Shown here: in pieces, positions 7,631 to 16,452 of the stretch | Numbering within the stretch: position 1 is the first letter of the stretch | Layout: each line of letters opens with the position of its first letter | Source: Tenggerimyces flavus | Lineage (GTDB): Bacteria > Actinomycetota > Actinomycetes > Propionibacteriales > Actinopolymorphaceae | Reading direction: 5' to 3' | DNA length: 64,000 nucleotides | Assembly (NCBI RefSeq): GCF_016907715.1 | Contig: NZ_JAFBCM010000001.1 | Coordinates: forward strand, 1,550,001 to 1,614,000 | Program-made: the position numbers and the translations under genes | Notes under the pieces: generated by a model | What the model was told of the DNA's origin: nothing | The model's database searches: none | What the model saw: the letters and a program-made list of their open reading frames with translations, nothing else

Positions 7631-8479
7631 ATGTCCAGCGAGAACCAGCTTGGCGAGTTCCTGCGAGCTCGGCGCGAGGTCGCGCAGCCCGGTGACCTCG
7701 GGCTGCCCGATCCCGGCCGCCGCCGCGTGCCAGGGCTGCGGCGCGAGGAGGTCGCGATGCTCGCCGGGGTGAGCGCGGACTACTACGTACGTCTGGAACA
7801 AGGGCGCGACCGGCATCCGTCCGAGCAGGTGCTCGAGGCGCTCGCCCGCGTCCTCGGCCTGAACGACGAGGCGGCCTCGCACCTGCACTCTCTGGCCCGA
7901 CCGTCGCCGCGGCGGCGTCGTTCGACCGCGCGGTCCGAACGGGTCGAGCCGGGCGTCCAGCGACTGCTCGACGCGTGGACCTCGACGCCCGCGGTCGTGT
8001 TCGGGCGGTACCTGGACGTCCTGGCGGCCAACACCCTGGCACTCGCGCTCAACCGCTGCTCGGCGCCCGGGCACAACCAGCTCCGCGCGATCTTCCTCGA
8101 TCCCGAGTCCCACGAGATCTACCCGGAGTGGGACAGCGTCGCCGCGGACAGTGTGGCCAGCCTGCGCGCCGCGGCCGGTTCCGACCTGGACGACCCGCGG
8201 CTCACCGACCTGGTCGGCGAGCTGTCGTTGAAGAGCGCGGAGTTCCGCCAGCTCTGGGCGCGGCACGACGTCCGGACCAAGACGCGCGGGACCAAGCGGT
8301 TCCTCCATCCGATGGTCGGTGAGGTGACGGTCGGCTTCGAATCGCTCGCGATCACCGGCTCGCCGGGGCAGGTGCTCGCCGTCTACCACGCCGAGCCGGG
8401 ATCGCCGTCGGAACGCGCACTGGCGCTGCTCGGGAGCGCGTCGGTGCCCGAGGCCTCCGAGGTCACGGAACGTTCGTGA
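7631..8479 (+). CDS. XRE-family regulator with MmyB-like ligand domain
   Basis: A 282-residue protein. An N-terminal helix-turn-helix (about residues 10-75: RRVPGLRREEVAMLAGVS followed by YYVRLEQGRD) is joined to a MmyB-type ligand-binding domain that starts near VVFGRYLDVLAANTLA. The start at 7631 is chosen because the helix-turn-helix begins right after it. It lies 117 bases from, and divergent to, the SDR gene, its likely target. The 3' end overlaps the convergent sigma-factor gene by 17 bases. Confidence 0.85.
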   Translation: MSSENQLGEFLRARREVAQPGDLGLPDPGRRRVPGLRREEVAMLAGVSADYYVRLEQGRDRHPSEQVLEALARVLGLNDEAASHLHSLARPSPRRRRSTARSERVEPGVQRLLDAWTSTPAVVFGRYLDVLAANTLALALNRCSAPGHNQLRAIFLDPESHEIYPEWDSVAADSVASLRAAAGSDLDDPRLTDLVGELSLKSAEFRQLWARHDVRTKTRGTKRFLHPMVGEVTVGFESLAITGSPGQVLAVYHAEPGSPSERALALLGSASVPEASEVTERS

Positions 8480-9326
8480 CCTCCAGCTCTGTCAGCGACT
8501 CCGTGTCGGCGACGAGCGCGATCGTGGCGACCCTGTCGTCGGCGAACGTGAACAGGAACGCGGCCCTGCGGACGCCGTGATCGGCCCAGAGCAGGCCGGG
8601 TACGCCGTCGAGCAGCTTGACCCGCGCCGCTTGGGCTCGTCCGTTGAACGCCGCGGCCACCGCTTGGGCGCCGTGCAGGTCTTCCGTCGCGCCGTTGGCC
8701 CTGGCGGCCGCGTCGGCGCGGAAGACGACGTCGGGGTCGAGGATCTCGACGAGCTTCCGCAGATCTCCGCCGCGGGCGGCGGTGAGGAAGGCTTCGACGA
8801 TCTCGCGCTGCCTGCTGGCGTCCCTGTTCTCGTACGTGGTGCCGGCGCCCTGGACGCGCCGCCTCGCTCGGCTCGCGAGCATCCGCGCGGCGGCCGAGGT
8901 TCTGCCGACGATGGGCGCGATCTCGTCGAACGGGACCGCGAACATGTCGTGCAGGACGAACGCCAACCGTTCGGCCGGGTCGAGCGTGTCGAGAACGACG
9001 AGCATCGCGACGCCGACGGAGTCGGCCAGCTCGGCCTCGTGCTCGGGGTTGCCCTCGGTGGAGATGCCGTCGGGCGGGTCGTCCGCCGGCTCCTCGCGCC
9101 GTGCCTTGCGGCTGCGCAGCTGGTCGAGGCAGACGCGGGCGACGACCGTGGTCAACCAGCCGCCGAGGTTGCGTACCTCGTTCGGGTCGGACCGGCTGAG
9201 CCGCAGCCAGGCCTCCTGAACCACATCCTCGGCGTCGGTCGTGGAGCCGAGCATCCGGTACGCGACCGCGCGCAGCTGGGTGCGGTGCTCCTCGAAACGG
9301 TCGGCGAGCCAGGTGAGATCGGACAC
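8463..9326 (-). CDS. ECF41-type RNA polymerase sigma factor (SigJ-like)
   Basis: A 287-residue protein. Sigma region 2 includes RMLGSTTDAEDVVQEAWLRL, and region 4 includes FDEIAPIVGRTSAAARMLASRARRR. A C-terminal SnoaL/NTF2-like domain (about residues 170-285) follows. This fused domain defines ECF41 sigma factors, where it tunes activity without a separate anti-sigma. The GTG start at 9326 follows GAAGGA. An ECF41-like promoter lies just upstream, so the gene probably activates itself. ECF41 regulons often include SDR, carboxymuconolactone decarboxylase or DoxX genes. An SDR gene is close but not adjacent. Confidence 0.88.
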   Translation of the reverse strand: MSDLTWLADRFEEHRTQLRAVAYRMLGSTTDAEDVVQEAWLRLSRSDPNEVRNLGGWLTTVVARVCLDQLRSRKARREEPADDPPDGISTEGNPEHEAELADSVGVAMLVVLDTLDPAERLAFVLHDMFAVPFDEIAPIVGRTSAAARMLASRARRRVQGAGTTYENRDASRQREIVEAFLTAARGGDLRKLVEILDPDVVFRADAAARANGATEDLHGAQAVAAAFNGRAQAARVKLLDGVPGLLWADHGVRRAAFLFTFADDRVATIALVADTESLTELEVTNVP

Positions 9327-9363
9327 GGGTTCTGTTCCTTCGCTGGGGATCGGTCACCCCTTT

Positions 9364-9390
9364 GACGAAGTAAACCGCCCAGATGTCTCA
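9364..9390 (-). promoter_or_regulatory. ECF41-like autoregulatory promoter
   Basis: On the minus strand TGAGACA and CGTC are spaced by exactly 16 bases. The published ECF41 consensus, as recalled, is TGTCACA-N16-CGTC, so five of seven -35 positions and all four -10 positions match. It lies 38 bases before the sigma-factor start. Confidence 0.6.
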
Positions 9391-9401
9391 CTGCCCTCCG
9401 G

Positions 9402-12101
9402 CTAGGGCGTGAGGCTGCCGCCGAGGTTGGCCCAGCCGGCCCAGCCACTCCCTGGTCCCCACTGCCAGGCCGTGGCCATCGACGAGCCCTGCAAAGCGTA
9501 GAGACTGAACCCGCCGCGCCGACTCTCGGCGAGCCGCGGCGTGCTGGTGATCGTGCCCGACAGCCCGACGGGCACGAAGCCGGCGAGGCTGTCGCCGGGC
9601 AGGTTCTGCCAGCTGGTCCACAGCCCGTTGCCGTCGCCGCGTACGTAGAGCGACATCGCGTTCGCGTTGTTCACCGCCACCGTAGGCTCGCCCCAGATCC
9701 GGAGTGTGCCGAGCTGCTGGAACGCGCTGAAGTCGCTCCCTTCACCGGTCTGCCACGCCGTCGCGACGTTGCCCGCCGACGTACGAATGAACACACTCTG
9801 CGCGCCGTTCGCCACCATCGCGCCGACGGGAACGTCGACCGTCGTGCCACCGAGGTTCTTCCAATCGGCGAAGGGTGTTCCGGGTCCGGTCTGCCAGTTG
9901 TGCCAGACCGCGTTGTTCGAGCCCCGGACGAATACCGCGAGTGCGCCGTTCCGCCCGACGAACGCCTCTGGCTTGCCCTGCATGGCGATTCCGCCGATCT
10001 GGTGCAGCGCACTCCAGCTGTCGCCCGTACCCCACAAGTGGGTGAGCGCGCCACTGGTGTCGCGGGCGAAGACGACCCACGAGCCGTCGTCGTTCGCGAT
10101 CGCGCGCGGGCTGTCGGAGATCGGCCCGCCGCGTGCGCGCCAGCCGTTCCAGGTCGTCGCGCTGGTCTGCCAGTTGTGCCAGAGCTGGCCGTCGGTGCCG
10201 CGGACGAACACGTTCGGCAGCCCGTTCCGGCCGAGGATCACGTCCGGCTGGCCCGTCATCGTGATGCCGGGAACGGCTTCGAACGCGGTCCAGGTGCTGC
10301 CCTCGGAGGTCTGGCGCGACCACTGCAGCTGGCCGTTCGTGCCGCGGGCGAACGTGGCGACGCGGCCGTCGTCGTACCGCAGCACCGAGCCCGGCCGCGC
10401 GCCCGACGCGAGGTCGAACAGCTCGTCGAAGATCCCCGGCGCCAGCACCTTGCCGAGCCGGCTGCCGGCCGAGAGCGCGTTCCCCATCGCGCGCCGCTCG
10501 TTCCGGTACGTGACGAGGTCGCCGGCCTGCTGGGCCTGGAGCCCGCGCACCGCGTTCTCCGCGGCCGCGACCCGTCCGTCGAACGCGACGAACCACGGCT
10601 CGCTGTCGCGAACGAACGAGGCGTTCGCCATGGCCCTCAAGGTCGCCGTCGCGGGCTTGATCCTCGCGAGCTCGGCGAGCAGCGCATTCCCTGTGCTGGT
10701 GAGGTTTCCGCCCGTTCGGTAGGCCTGGCGGAACGCGTCAACCAGAGGTTGCAGCCGGGGCGCGCCGTTCGGGTGTAGCGGGCTGTAGAGCGAGACCTCA
10801 GCGTAGTCGCGCAGGGCGCCGGCAGCGGATCCGCCGAACTCCTGCAGCGATCTCGTCCAGGACTCCTGGGCGTTATATGCCGTCGGGTTCCAGGCGTACT
10901 CCGCGACCGTGTAGAGCGAGAGGAGCGACGCCTCGGGCTCCTGCATCTCGTTGGCCAGGATGCCGAGCGCGTTGTTCGCCAGTGCCGGGTCGCGGCCGAC
11001 CAGCGGGCCGAGGTGCTGGTGGAATCCCGCGTAGTCGTTGACCGGATAGTTGTCGAAGATCAGCAGCTTGCGGTTGCCGAACGACTGCTCGGCGGCGGCG
11101 AGGTTGGCCGCGGTGATCGACGGCGAGATGACGTCGGGGCCGGTCCAGAAGATCGGGACGTCGGCGGGGATGGCCTGCGCGTACGCGAGCCGCCGCGGCA
11201 GGTTGGCGCCGGAGTCCCAGTAGTCCGTGGGCACGGTGACGAGCTTCGCGCCGGCGTGCGTGCGGATGAACGTGTTGTAGACGTGGTTGACGACGTGTGC
11301 CTGGGCGGCGCTCAGCGGTTGCGGCCTGCTGCCGAACGTGTCGCGGTCGAGCTGACACACGAAGTCCCCTCCGACGTCGTCCCAGCCGATGGAGAACGTG
11401 CGCTCGCCGATGTCGTACAGCTGTTGGTATCGGGCGACGAGCGCGTTCAGATCGGACGGGAGCGCGTGGCAGATTCCGTTGGCGGGGCTGGTGTTCGCCT
11501 CGGGGTTGATGCGGTAGATGAACTCGATGTGGTTGGCGTTCGCGCGTTCGATGGCTTCGCGGAACCGCGCGAGGTCGGCGGCCGGGTAGAGCGAGCGCCA
11601 CTGCGCGCCGGCGGTGCGTGGGTCGCCGCTGACGGTGTACTGGAACGCGTTCATCCGGTGCGCGCCCATCCAGTCCAGGTGCCGGAGCAGATCGGCTTGT
11701 GGCCAGGGGTTTCCGTAGAACGACTCCATGCCGCCGCGGAGCGCGAACGAGGGGAAGTCGCGAATCACCAAGCTGGGAAGGGGCTTCTTGCTCTTCTTGA
11801 GCTGACGCAGGGTCTGCCGGCCGTAGAACGTTCCGGCCGCGTCGGCTCCTTGCAGGGCCACCTTGCCGTCGCGGATCGCGAGGACGTACCCACCCTTGGG
11901 CAGGCCTTGCGGACCCTGGACTCCGAGCTTGTCCAGCGTGGTCGTGCGGAGCTTGGTGGCCGGCTTGCCGGGGAGTGCCTGGATGGACTGCGGAGCCGGC
12001 ACGATGACCGGGAGCGCCGCGGCAGGTTGTGCCTCGGCCTGGGTGGCGGCCAGGCTGGCGAGGAGGGCGGCTGCGGCGACGATCGGCACGAACCTGCGCA
12101 T
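9402..12101 (-). CDS. Secreted GH84 beta-N-acetylglucosaminidase with beta-propeller tail
   Basis: An 899-residue exported enzyme. A Sec signal peptide (MRRFVPIVAAAALLASLAAT, cleavage near AEAQP) is followed by a GH20b-like domain (PAPQSIQALPG). Next comes the GH84 barrel (RGGMESFYGNPWPQADLLRH, the DDPYH-equivalent GDPRTAGAQWRSLYP, and the catalytic Asp pair D241-D242 in IGWDDVGGDF). A helical domain follows. The last 330 residues contain about seven blades of the GxLWHNWQT type, like fucose-binding PLL propellers. GH84 enzymes release terminal GlcNAc by substrate-assisted catalysis. The start at 12101 has a GGGGAG Shine-Dalgarno. Upstream in-frame codons lack a signal peptide. Confidence 0.85.
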   Translation of the reverse strand: MRRFVPIVAAAALLASLAATQAEAQPAAALPVIVPAPQSIQALPGKPATKLRTTTLDKLGVQGPQGLPKGGYVLAIRDGKVALQGADAAGTFYGRQTLRQLKKSKKPLPSLVIRDFPSFALRGGMESFYGNPWPQADLLRHLDWMGAHRMNAFQYTVSGDPRTAGAQWRSLYPAADLARFREAIERANANHIEFIYRINPEANTSPANGICHALPSDLNALVARYQQLYDIGERTFSIGWDDVGGDFVCQLDRDTFGSRPQPLSAAQAHVVNHVYNTFIRTHAGAKLVTVPTDYWDSGANLPRRLAYAQAIPADVPIFWTGPDVISPSITAANLAAAEQSFGNRKLLIFDNYPVNDYAGFHQHLGPLVGRDPALANNALGILANEMQEPEASLLSLYTVAEYAWNPTAYNAQESWTRSLQEFGGSAAGALRDYAEVSLYSPLHPNGAPRLQPLVDAFRQAYRTGGNLTSTGNALLAELARIKPATATLRAMANASFVRDSEPWFVAFDGRVAAAENAVRGLQAQQAGDLVTYRNERRAMGNALSAGSRLGKVLAPGIFDELFDLASGARPGSVLRYDDGRVATFARGTNGQLQWSRQTSEGSTWTAFEAVPGITMTGQPDVILGRNGLPNVFVRGTDGQLWHNWQTSATTWNGWRARGGPISDSPRAIANDDGSWVVFARDTSGALTHLWGTGDSWSALHQIGGIAMQGKPEAFVGRNGALAVFVRGSNNAVWHNWQTGPGTPFADWKNLGGTTVDVPVGAMVANGAQSVFIRTSAGNVATAWQTGEGSDFSAFQQLGTLRIWGEPTVAVNNANAMSLYVRGDGNGLWTSWQNLPGDSLAGFVPVGLSGTITSTPRLAESRRGGFSLYALQGSSMATAWQWGPGSGWAGWANLGGSLTP

Positions 12102-12209
12102 GGTGCTCCCCTTCGTTGTCACGACTGGTGCGCACCAGTACCGCGTTGGAAACGGTCGTCCGTCAAGGACGCTGGCCACTAGCTGCCAGCGGTGCTAGAT
12201 CTTGTGCGT

Positions 12210-13526
12210 ATGACCTGGGTGCCGTTGGTGGATCCCGAGGCGGAGGGCGCCGCGCCGGACGTACGGCGTGCGCTCCAGCAGACGCGGCTGCGGTCGCTCG
12301 TGGACCGGCTGCTCGCGGCTGAAGGCCTGCAGGCTTCCCGGTTGCGTGCGGCCGGCGTCACGGCGGGAGCGGACGTTCGGCTCGACGAGCTCGCCTCGCT
12401 GCCGACGGTGAGCAAGCCCGACCTGTGGGAGAGCTACCCGCGCGGGATGCGGGCCGTGCCGGATGACGAGATCGTCTGTATCCACGGGTCTTCGGGGACG
12501 GGCGGCCGGCCGACGCTGATCCCCTACACCCCTGCTGACCTGGACGTGTGGGCCGAGGTGATGGCGCGGGCCCTGGGTGGGGCCGGGGCGACGCGGGGGA
12601 GCGTGATCCACAACGCGTACGGGTACGGCCTGTTCACCGGCGGGCTCGGCGTGCACCACGGTGGGATCCGGCTCGGCGCGACAGTGCTGCCGTTGTCGGG
12701 CAGCATGACCGAGCGGCAGATTCGGCTGCTGGTGGATGTGGGCGCGGACGTGCTGACCTGCACGCCTTCGTACGCGATCTACCTCGGCGAGGCCATGCGG
12801 GCGGCTGGGGTGTCGGCGCCTTCGTTGCGGGTCGGACTGCACGGTGCCGAGCCTTGGACCGACGCGATGCGGGTGCAGATCGAGTCGTTGCTCGGGCTGC
12901 GGGCGCTGGACATCTACGGGCTGTCGGAGATCATCGGGCCCGGGGTGGCATGCGAGTCGCTGGACTCCGACGGGATGTTGAACGTGGCCGAGGATCACTT
13001 CTACGTCGAGGCCGTGGCCGCGGACGGCTCGCCGGTGCCGGATGGGACGCCGGGAGAGTTGGTGTTCACGACGTTGACGAAGACCGGAATGCCGTTGCTG
13101 CGTTACCGTTCCGGCGACGTGGCGTCGTTGGCGGGGCCGGTGGAGGGGTCGCCGCGGACGTTGCGGCGGATGTCGAAGCTGCTGGGGCGTACGGACGACA
13201 TGCTGGTCGTGCGCGGGGTGAACGTGTACCCGACCGAGATCGAGGCGGTGCTGCTCGCGGACCGGCGGGTGTCGCCGTACTACCTGATCGTGGAGGACCG
13301 CCGGGAGCCCGCGCGGCCGGAGCTGCGGGTGGTGGTCGAGCCGTTGGCCGAGTCGGGCTCTGACCTCGCGCGCGATCTGACCGTCGCGCTGCGGGAGCGG
13401 CTGGGCCTGACCTGCTCGCTGCTCGTGGTCGCGGCGGGCTCGCTGCCCCGCGTCGAGGTCGGCAAGGCGAAGCGGCTGGTGCGCTGGTCCACCGGCCCGG
13501 CACCCGTACCCGAGTTGGCTACGTAG
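12210..13526 (+). CDS. Phenylacetate-CoA ligase-like AMP-forming enzyme (PaaK family)
   Basis: A 438-residue adenylate-forming enzyme. The phosphate-binding loop is HGSSGTGGRPTLIPYT, the acyl site region is LHGAEPWTDAMR, and IYGLSEIIGPG follows. The C-terminal hinge GRTDDMLVVRGVNVYPTEIE is highly characteristic of PaaK. These enzymes activate aryl or acyl acids to CoA thioesters through an acyl-AMP. No paa catabolic genes are nearby, so the acid is unknown. The start is uncertain: an in-frame GTG at 12192 exists and neither start has a Shine-Dalgarno. The ATG gives normal family length. Confidence 0.85.
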   Translation: MTWVPLVDPEAEGAAPDVRRALQQTRLRSLVDRLLAAEGLQASRLRAAGVTAGADVRLDELASLPTVSKPDLWESYPRGMRAVPDDEIVCIHGSSGTGGRPTLIPYTPADLDVWAEVMARALGGAGATRGSVIHNAYGYGLFTGGLGVHHGGIRLGATVLPLSGSMTERQIRLLVDVGADVLTCTPSYAIYLGEAMRAAGVSAPSLRVGLHGAEPWTDAMRVQIESLLGLRALDIYGLSEIIGPGVACESLDSDGMLNVAEDHFYVEAVAADGSPVPDGTPGELVFTTLTKTGMPLLRYRSGDVASLAGPVEGSPRTLRRMSKLLGRTDDMLVVRGVNVYPTEIEAVLLADRRVSPYYLIVEDRREPARPELRVVVEPLAESGSDLARDLTVALRERLGLTCSLLVVAAGSLPRVEVGKAKRLVRWSTGPAPVPELAT

Positions 13527-13718
13527 CCCGGTACGTAGTCGCGTTCGCAGTCGGATCCCAGTCGAGGGGCGTAGAACTACTGACGTACCACACCGGAGCA
13601 CGTGCCCTGATCCCCCACGCTCCGGTGGCAACGTGGCCGGCCCTGGCCTGGAACCCGGGGCCGGCCAAAAACCTGTCCGGGCGCGGCATCGCCGGACCGA
13701 CCAGGGCAGGCTAGGGGC

Positions 13719-14723
13719 GTGCACATCCGTAGCGCCCTCGAACCCATGCTGGCCACGATCGTCGACCGGCTGCCGGCCGCGGCGACTGGGGGACGGGCGG
13801 GGTTGCGGTACGAGCCGAAGTGGGACGGGTTCCGCTGTATCGCCAGGGTGGACGAGGGCGGCAAGGTCGAGCTGAACTCGCGGCGGCTGCGGTCGATGAA
13901 CCAGCCGTTCCCCGACATCGCCCGCGCGGTCGCCGACGCGATCCCGCCGTCGACTGTCCTCGACGGCGAGCTGGTCTGCTGGGTGGACGGCCGCCTCGAC
14001 TTCGGCACCCTCCAGCTCCGCAACTCGGCCGGTCGGAGAGCGGGCCAGGTCGCCCAGGAGTTCCCCTGCCACTACATCGTGTTCGACGTCCTCGAACGCG
14101 AGGGGACCGATCTCCGCGACCGGAAGCTCGCCGAGCGGCGGGTGGAGCTCGAGGACCTGTTCGCCACTCACGTTCCGAAGGGCAGCCCGCTCACCCTCGG
14201 CATGCACACCGCCGACCGGGCGCTCGCCGAGCAATGGTTCGACCAGCTCAGCCAGGTCGGTGTCGAGGGCCTGGTCGTCAAGCAGGGCGGGGAGAAGTAC
14301 CGCTCCGGCCAGCGCGGCTGGCACAAGGTCAAGGCGTACGCGACCACCGAGGCGATCATCGGCGGCGTCACCGGCACACCCGATCGGCCCGCCGAGCTGA
14401 TCCTCGGCCGGTACGTCACCGACGGCACCGACGAGCTCCGCGTCGTCGCTCGTACGGTGCCGCTCAGCGACCACCACGCGGCCGAGATCGCCAAGGTCAT
14501 CACGCCGACCGACGACCACCCCTGGCCGGAGCTGCTCGAGGCGTTCTGGATGGGCGGCAAGGGCCCGACCGAGTACCACCGCGTCGAGCCCACCGTCGTC
14601 GCCGAGATCCGCATCGACCCCGCCATCCAGGCCGGCCGCTGGCGGCACGGCTCCCGCCTGATCCGCCTCCGTCCGGACGTCGACCCCGACCAGGTGCCGC
14701 GCGACCTCGACCTCGAGTCCTAG
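13719..14723 (+). CDS. ATP-dependent DNA ligase (LigC-type)
   Basis: A 334-residue ligase. The adenylation motif EPKWDGFR places the nucleotidyl lysine at K34. Further ligase motifs are NSRRLRSMNQ (III region), LDGELVCW, YIVFDVLE, VEGLVVKQ and WHKVKAY. An OB-fold C-terminal domain (GGVTGTPDRPAELILGRY) follows. The length and lack of extra nuclease/polymerase domains match mycobacterial LigC, which serves repair such as ribonucleotide patching and base excision. The GTG start lies just after a GGGG tract. The end overlaps the convergent methyltransferase gene by four bases. Confidence 0.88.
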   Translation: MHIRSALEPMLATIVDRLPAAATGGRAGLRYEPKWDGFRCIARVDEGGKVELNSRRLRSMNQPFPDIARAVADAIPPSTVLDGELVCWVDGRLDFGTLQLRNSAGRRAGQVAQEFPCHYIVFDVLEREGTDLRDRKLAERRVELEDLFATHVPKGSPLTLGMHTADRALAEQWFDQLSQVGVEGLVVKQGGEKYRSGQRGWHKVKAYATTEAIIGGVTGTPDRPAELILGRYVTDGTDELRVVARTVPLSDHHAAEIAKVITPTDDHPWPELLEAFWMGGKGPTEYHRVEPTVVAEIRIDPAIQAGRWRHGSRLIRLRPDVDPDQVPRDLDLES

Positions 14724-15790
14724 GTGGGCCGCAGCAGGTAGAACCGCCAGAAGTCGTTCTCGATCGGGAGCACCTCGCACTCGAGCCCGGCCGACGCTGC
14801 CCACCGGCGTACGGTCGGCGCCCGGAGCACGGTGCCGTTCGCTTCGACCGGCGCCTCCGCGAGCGTCGCGGGCAGGCAGTGCAGCACGGAGTAGGCGTAG
14901 TTCAACCGCTCGACCAGGTCCGCTCCCGGCCCGAACGTGTCCGCTACCCGTTCGTCGGCAACCAGCACCGCCCCTCCCGGCGCCAGGACCGAACGGGCTG
15001 CCCGCAGCACCGACACGGGATCGCCCATGTCGTGCAGGGCTTCGAAGATCGTCACCAGCTCGAACGGCCCCTCCGGGAGGCCGACCGCCGAGCCCGCTAC
15101 GAACGTGATTCGGTCGGCGAGGTCTCCTGTGGACGCCGCGGCCTCGGCGATCGAGTCGGCGTCCAGGTCGACGCCGATCACGCGGACGTCCGGGTACGCG
15201 CGGGCGATCGCCAGCGACGACGCGCCCAGCCCGCAGCCCAGGTCGAGCACCGTCGCGGCGGGCTGCTTGCGCAGCCGTTCATCGACCGCGGGGATGGACG
15301 GTAGCCACGATGAGCCCAGCTCGTGCAGGAACATCGGCCGGTTGCCGGCCGCGATCCCGCGCCGGATCTCCTGCCCGTACGCGGCGTACGGAACGCCCGA
15401 ACCATCCCGAAACGCCTGTACCAGAGCGGGAATCACCCGAGCGATCCCCGCCAACTGCGTCGAATGGGCGCCCAGATAGAACGGGCTGTCGGGGTCGGAC
15501 AGCACCTCGGCGTGCTCGGCGGAGAGCGAGTAGCGCCGCGCATCCTCGGGCAGCGACGGATCCTCGCAGTCCACCAGCCCTGACGCGTACTGCTGCTCCA
15601 GCCACTCGCGCGCGTACCTCGGCGCGATGCCGGCGGCCTTGGCGAGCTCCGGCGCGGTCAGCGGGGTGCGGAGGTGAACGTACAGGCCGAGCTCGACGCC
15701 CAGATACACGCAGAACAGGTTCATCGCCCCGACGAGCTGCCCCACCAGGCGTTCCGCGAGGACCTCACGGCGGTCTACGGAAGCGGTCAT
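14720..15790 (-). CDS. SAM-dependent methyltransferase with N-terminal winged helix
   Basis: A 356-residue protein. An N-terminal dimerisation/winged-helix region (about residues 10-95: VYLGVELGLYVHL, LTAPELAKAAGI, YAREWLEQQYASGLV) resembles small-molecule O-methyltransferases. A class I fold then shows motif I (TVLDLGCGLGASSLAIA) and VIGVDLDADSI. The substrate is unknown. No biosynthetic neighbours are present, as it sits between a DNA ligase and a small hypothetical gene. Confidence 0.82.
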   Translation of the reverse strand: MTASVDRREVLAERLVGQLVGAMNLFCVYLGVELGLYVHLRTPLTAPELAKAAGIAPRYAREWLEQQYASGLVDCEDPSLPEDARRYSLSAEHAEVLSDPDSPFYLGAHSTQLAGIARVIPALVQAFRDGSGVPYAAYGQEIRRGIAAGNRPMFLHELGSSWLPSIPAVDERLRKQPAATVLDLGCGLGASSLAIARAYPDVRVIGVDLDADSIAEAAASTGDLADRITFVAGSAVGLPEGPFELVTIFEALHDMGDPVSVLRAARSVLAPGGAVLVADERVADTFGPGADLVERLNYAYSVLHCLPATLAEAPVEANGTVLRAPTVRRWAASAGLECEVLPIENDFWRFYLLRPT

Positions 15791-15840
15791 GCTCGATCAT
15801 CCCGCTCCCGCCGCGCGCCCAAGGCCCGTTCGGAGAATCC

Positions 15841-15960
15841 CTACTCGTGCTTGTCCGTCGTCTTCTTGTCCGGGCGCTCGTTGTGCTCGGGCTCGCGCAC
15901 CGGGCGGTCGTCCTGCCCGCCGCGGAAGAGGCGCTTGCGGAGCCACTGCAAGAGGTTCAT
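15841..15960 (-). CDS. Small charged protein, 39 residues (hypothetical)
   Basis: An intact frame encoding an amphipathic N-terminus (MNLLQWLRKRLFRGG) and a highly charged tail (DDRPVREPEHNERPDKK). The sequence is coherent and ends in TAG. No good Shine-Dalgarno is visible; AGAAAGGG lies rather far upstream. It could be a membrane-associated micro-protein. The first half looks able to form a basic amphipathic helix. It stands alone between the methyltransferase and the MerR gene. Confidence 0.45.
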   Translation of the reverse strand: MNLLQWLRKRLFRGGQDDRPVREPEHNERPDKKTTDKHE

Positions 15961-16012
15961 GGGGTGTATTTACCCTTTCTGGACCGTTCGGGCACAACGG
16001 ATCGCGGACTGG

Positions 16013-16032
16013 CGTTGACGTCGAGGTCAACG
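16013..16032 (+). promoter_or_regulatory. Inverted repeat at MerR promoter
   Basis: CGTTGAC and GTCAACG form perfect seven-base arms around six bases. They overlap a TTGACG -35-like element, and TACCGT follows at 16035-16040. MerR proteins bind dyads between -35 and -10, so this is a likely autoregulatory operator. Confidence 0.5.
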
Positions 16033-16059
16033 TTTACCGTCGACAGTGAAGGAGGCCAG

Positions 16060-16452
16060 ATGCGGATCGGAGAGCTCGCCGAGCGGACCGGGACGACCAC
16101 CCGGGCGCTGCGGTACTACGAGGGGCTGGGCTTGCTGCCCGCGCGCCGGACGGCGAACGGGTACCGATCGTACGACGGCTCCGACCAGCGGCTCGTGGAG
16201 GAGATCCGGTCGCTGCTCGAGATCGGCTTCGCGCTGGAGGAGACCCGGCCGTTCGTCGAATGCCTGCGCTCGGGGCACGCGGCCGGCGACGAGTGCCCGG
16301 ACTCGGTGGCGGTGTATCGGCGAAAGCTCACCGAGATCGACGGCCTCTCGGCCCGGCTCGCCCTCGTTCGCGCGCACCTGGAGTCGCAGCTGGCCAAGCT
16401 GAACGCCTTACCTGTCGAGGAGAGCACGTGCTCGGTACAACGAACGACCTGA
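16060..16452 (+). CDS. MerR-family transcriptional regulator
   Basis: A 130-residue regulator with a canonical MerR helix-turn-helix (MRIGELAERTGTTTRALRYYEGLGLL, written here in pieces: residues 1-26). A dimerisation coiled coil ends around LESQLAKL. Two cysteines lie at the start of the effector region (FVECLRSGHAAGDEC) and one near the C-terminus, which suggests metal or thiol sensing. GGAGG lies five bases before the ATG. The gene overlaps the thioredoxin gene by 25 bases, so the pair is one operon and probably responds to thiol or redox stress. Confidence 0.85.
   Translation: MRIGELAERTGTTTRALRYYEGLGLLPARRTANGYRSYDGSDQRLVEEIRSLLEIGFALEETRPFVECLRSGHAAGDECPDSVAVYRRKLTEIDGLSARLALVRAHLESQLAKLNALPVEESTCSVQRTT

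Noticed and set aside
12195-14804. 869-codon open frame on the minus strand across the ligase genes
   Set aside because: It is the antisense shadow of the PaaK-like and DNA ligase genes. It is rich in Arg, His and Pro with no domain.
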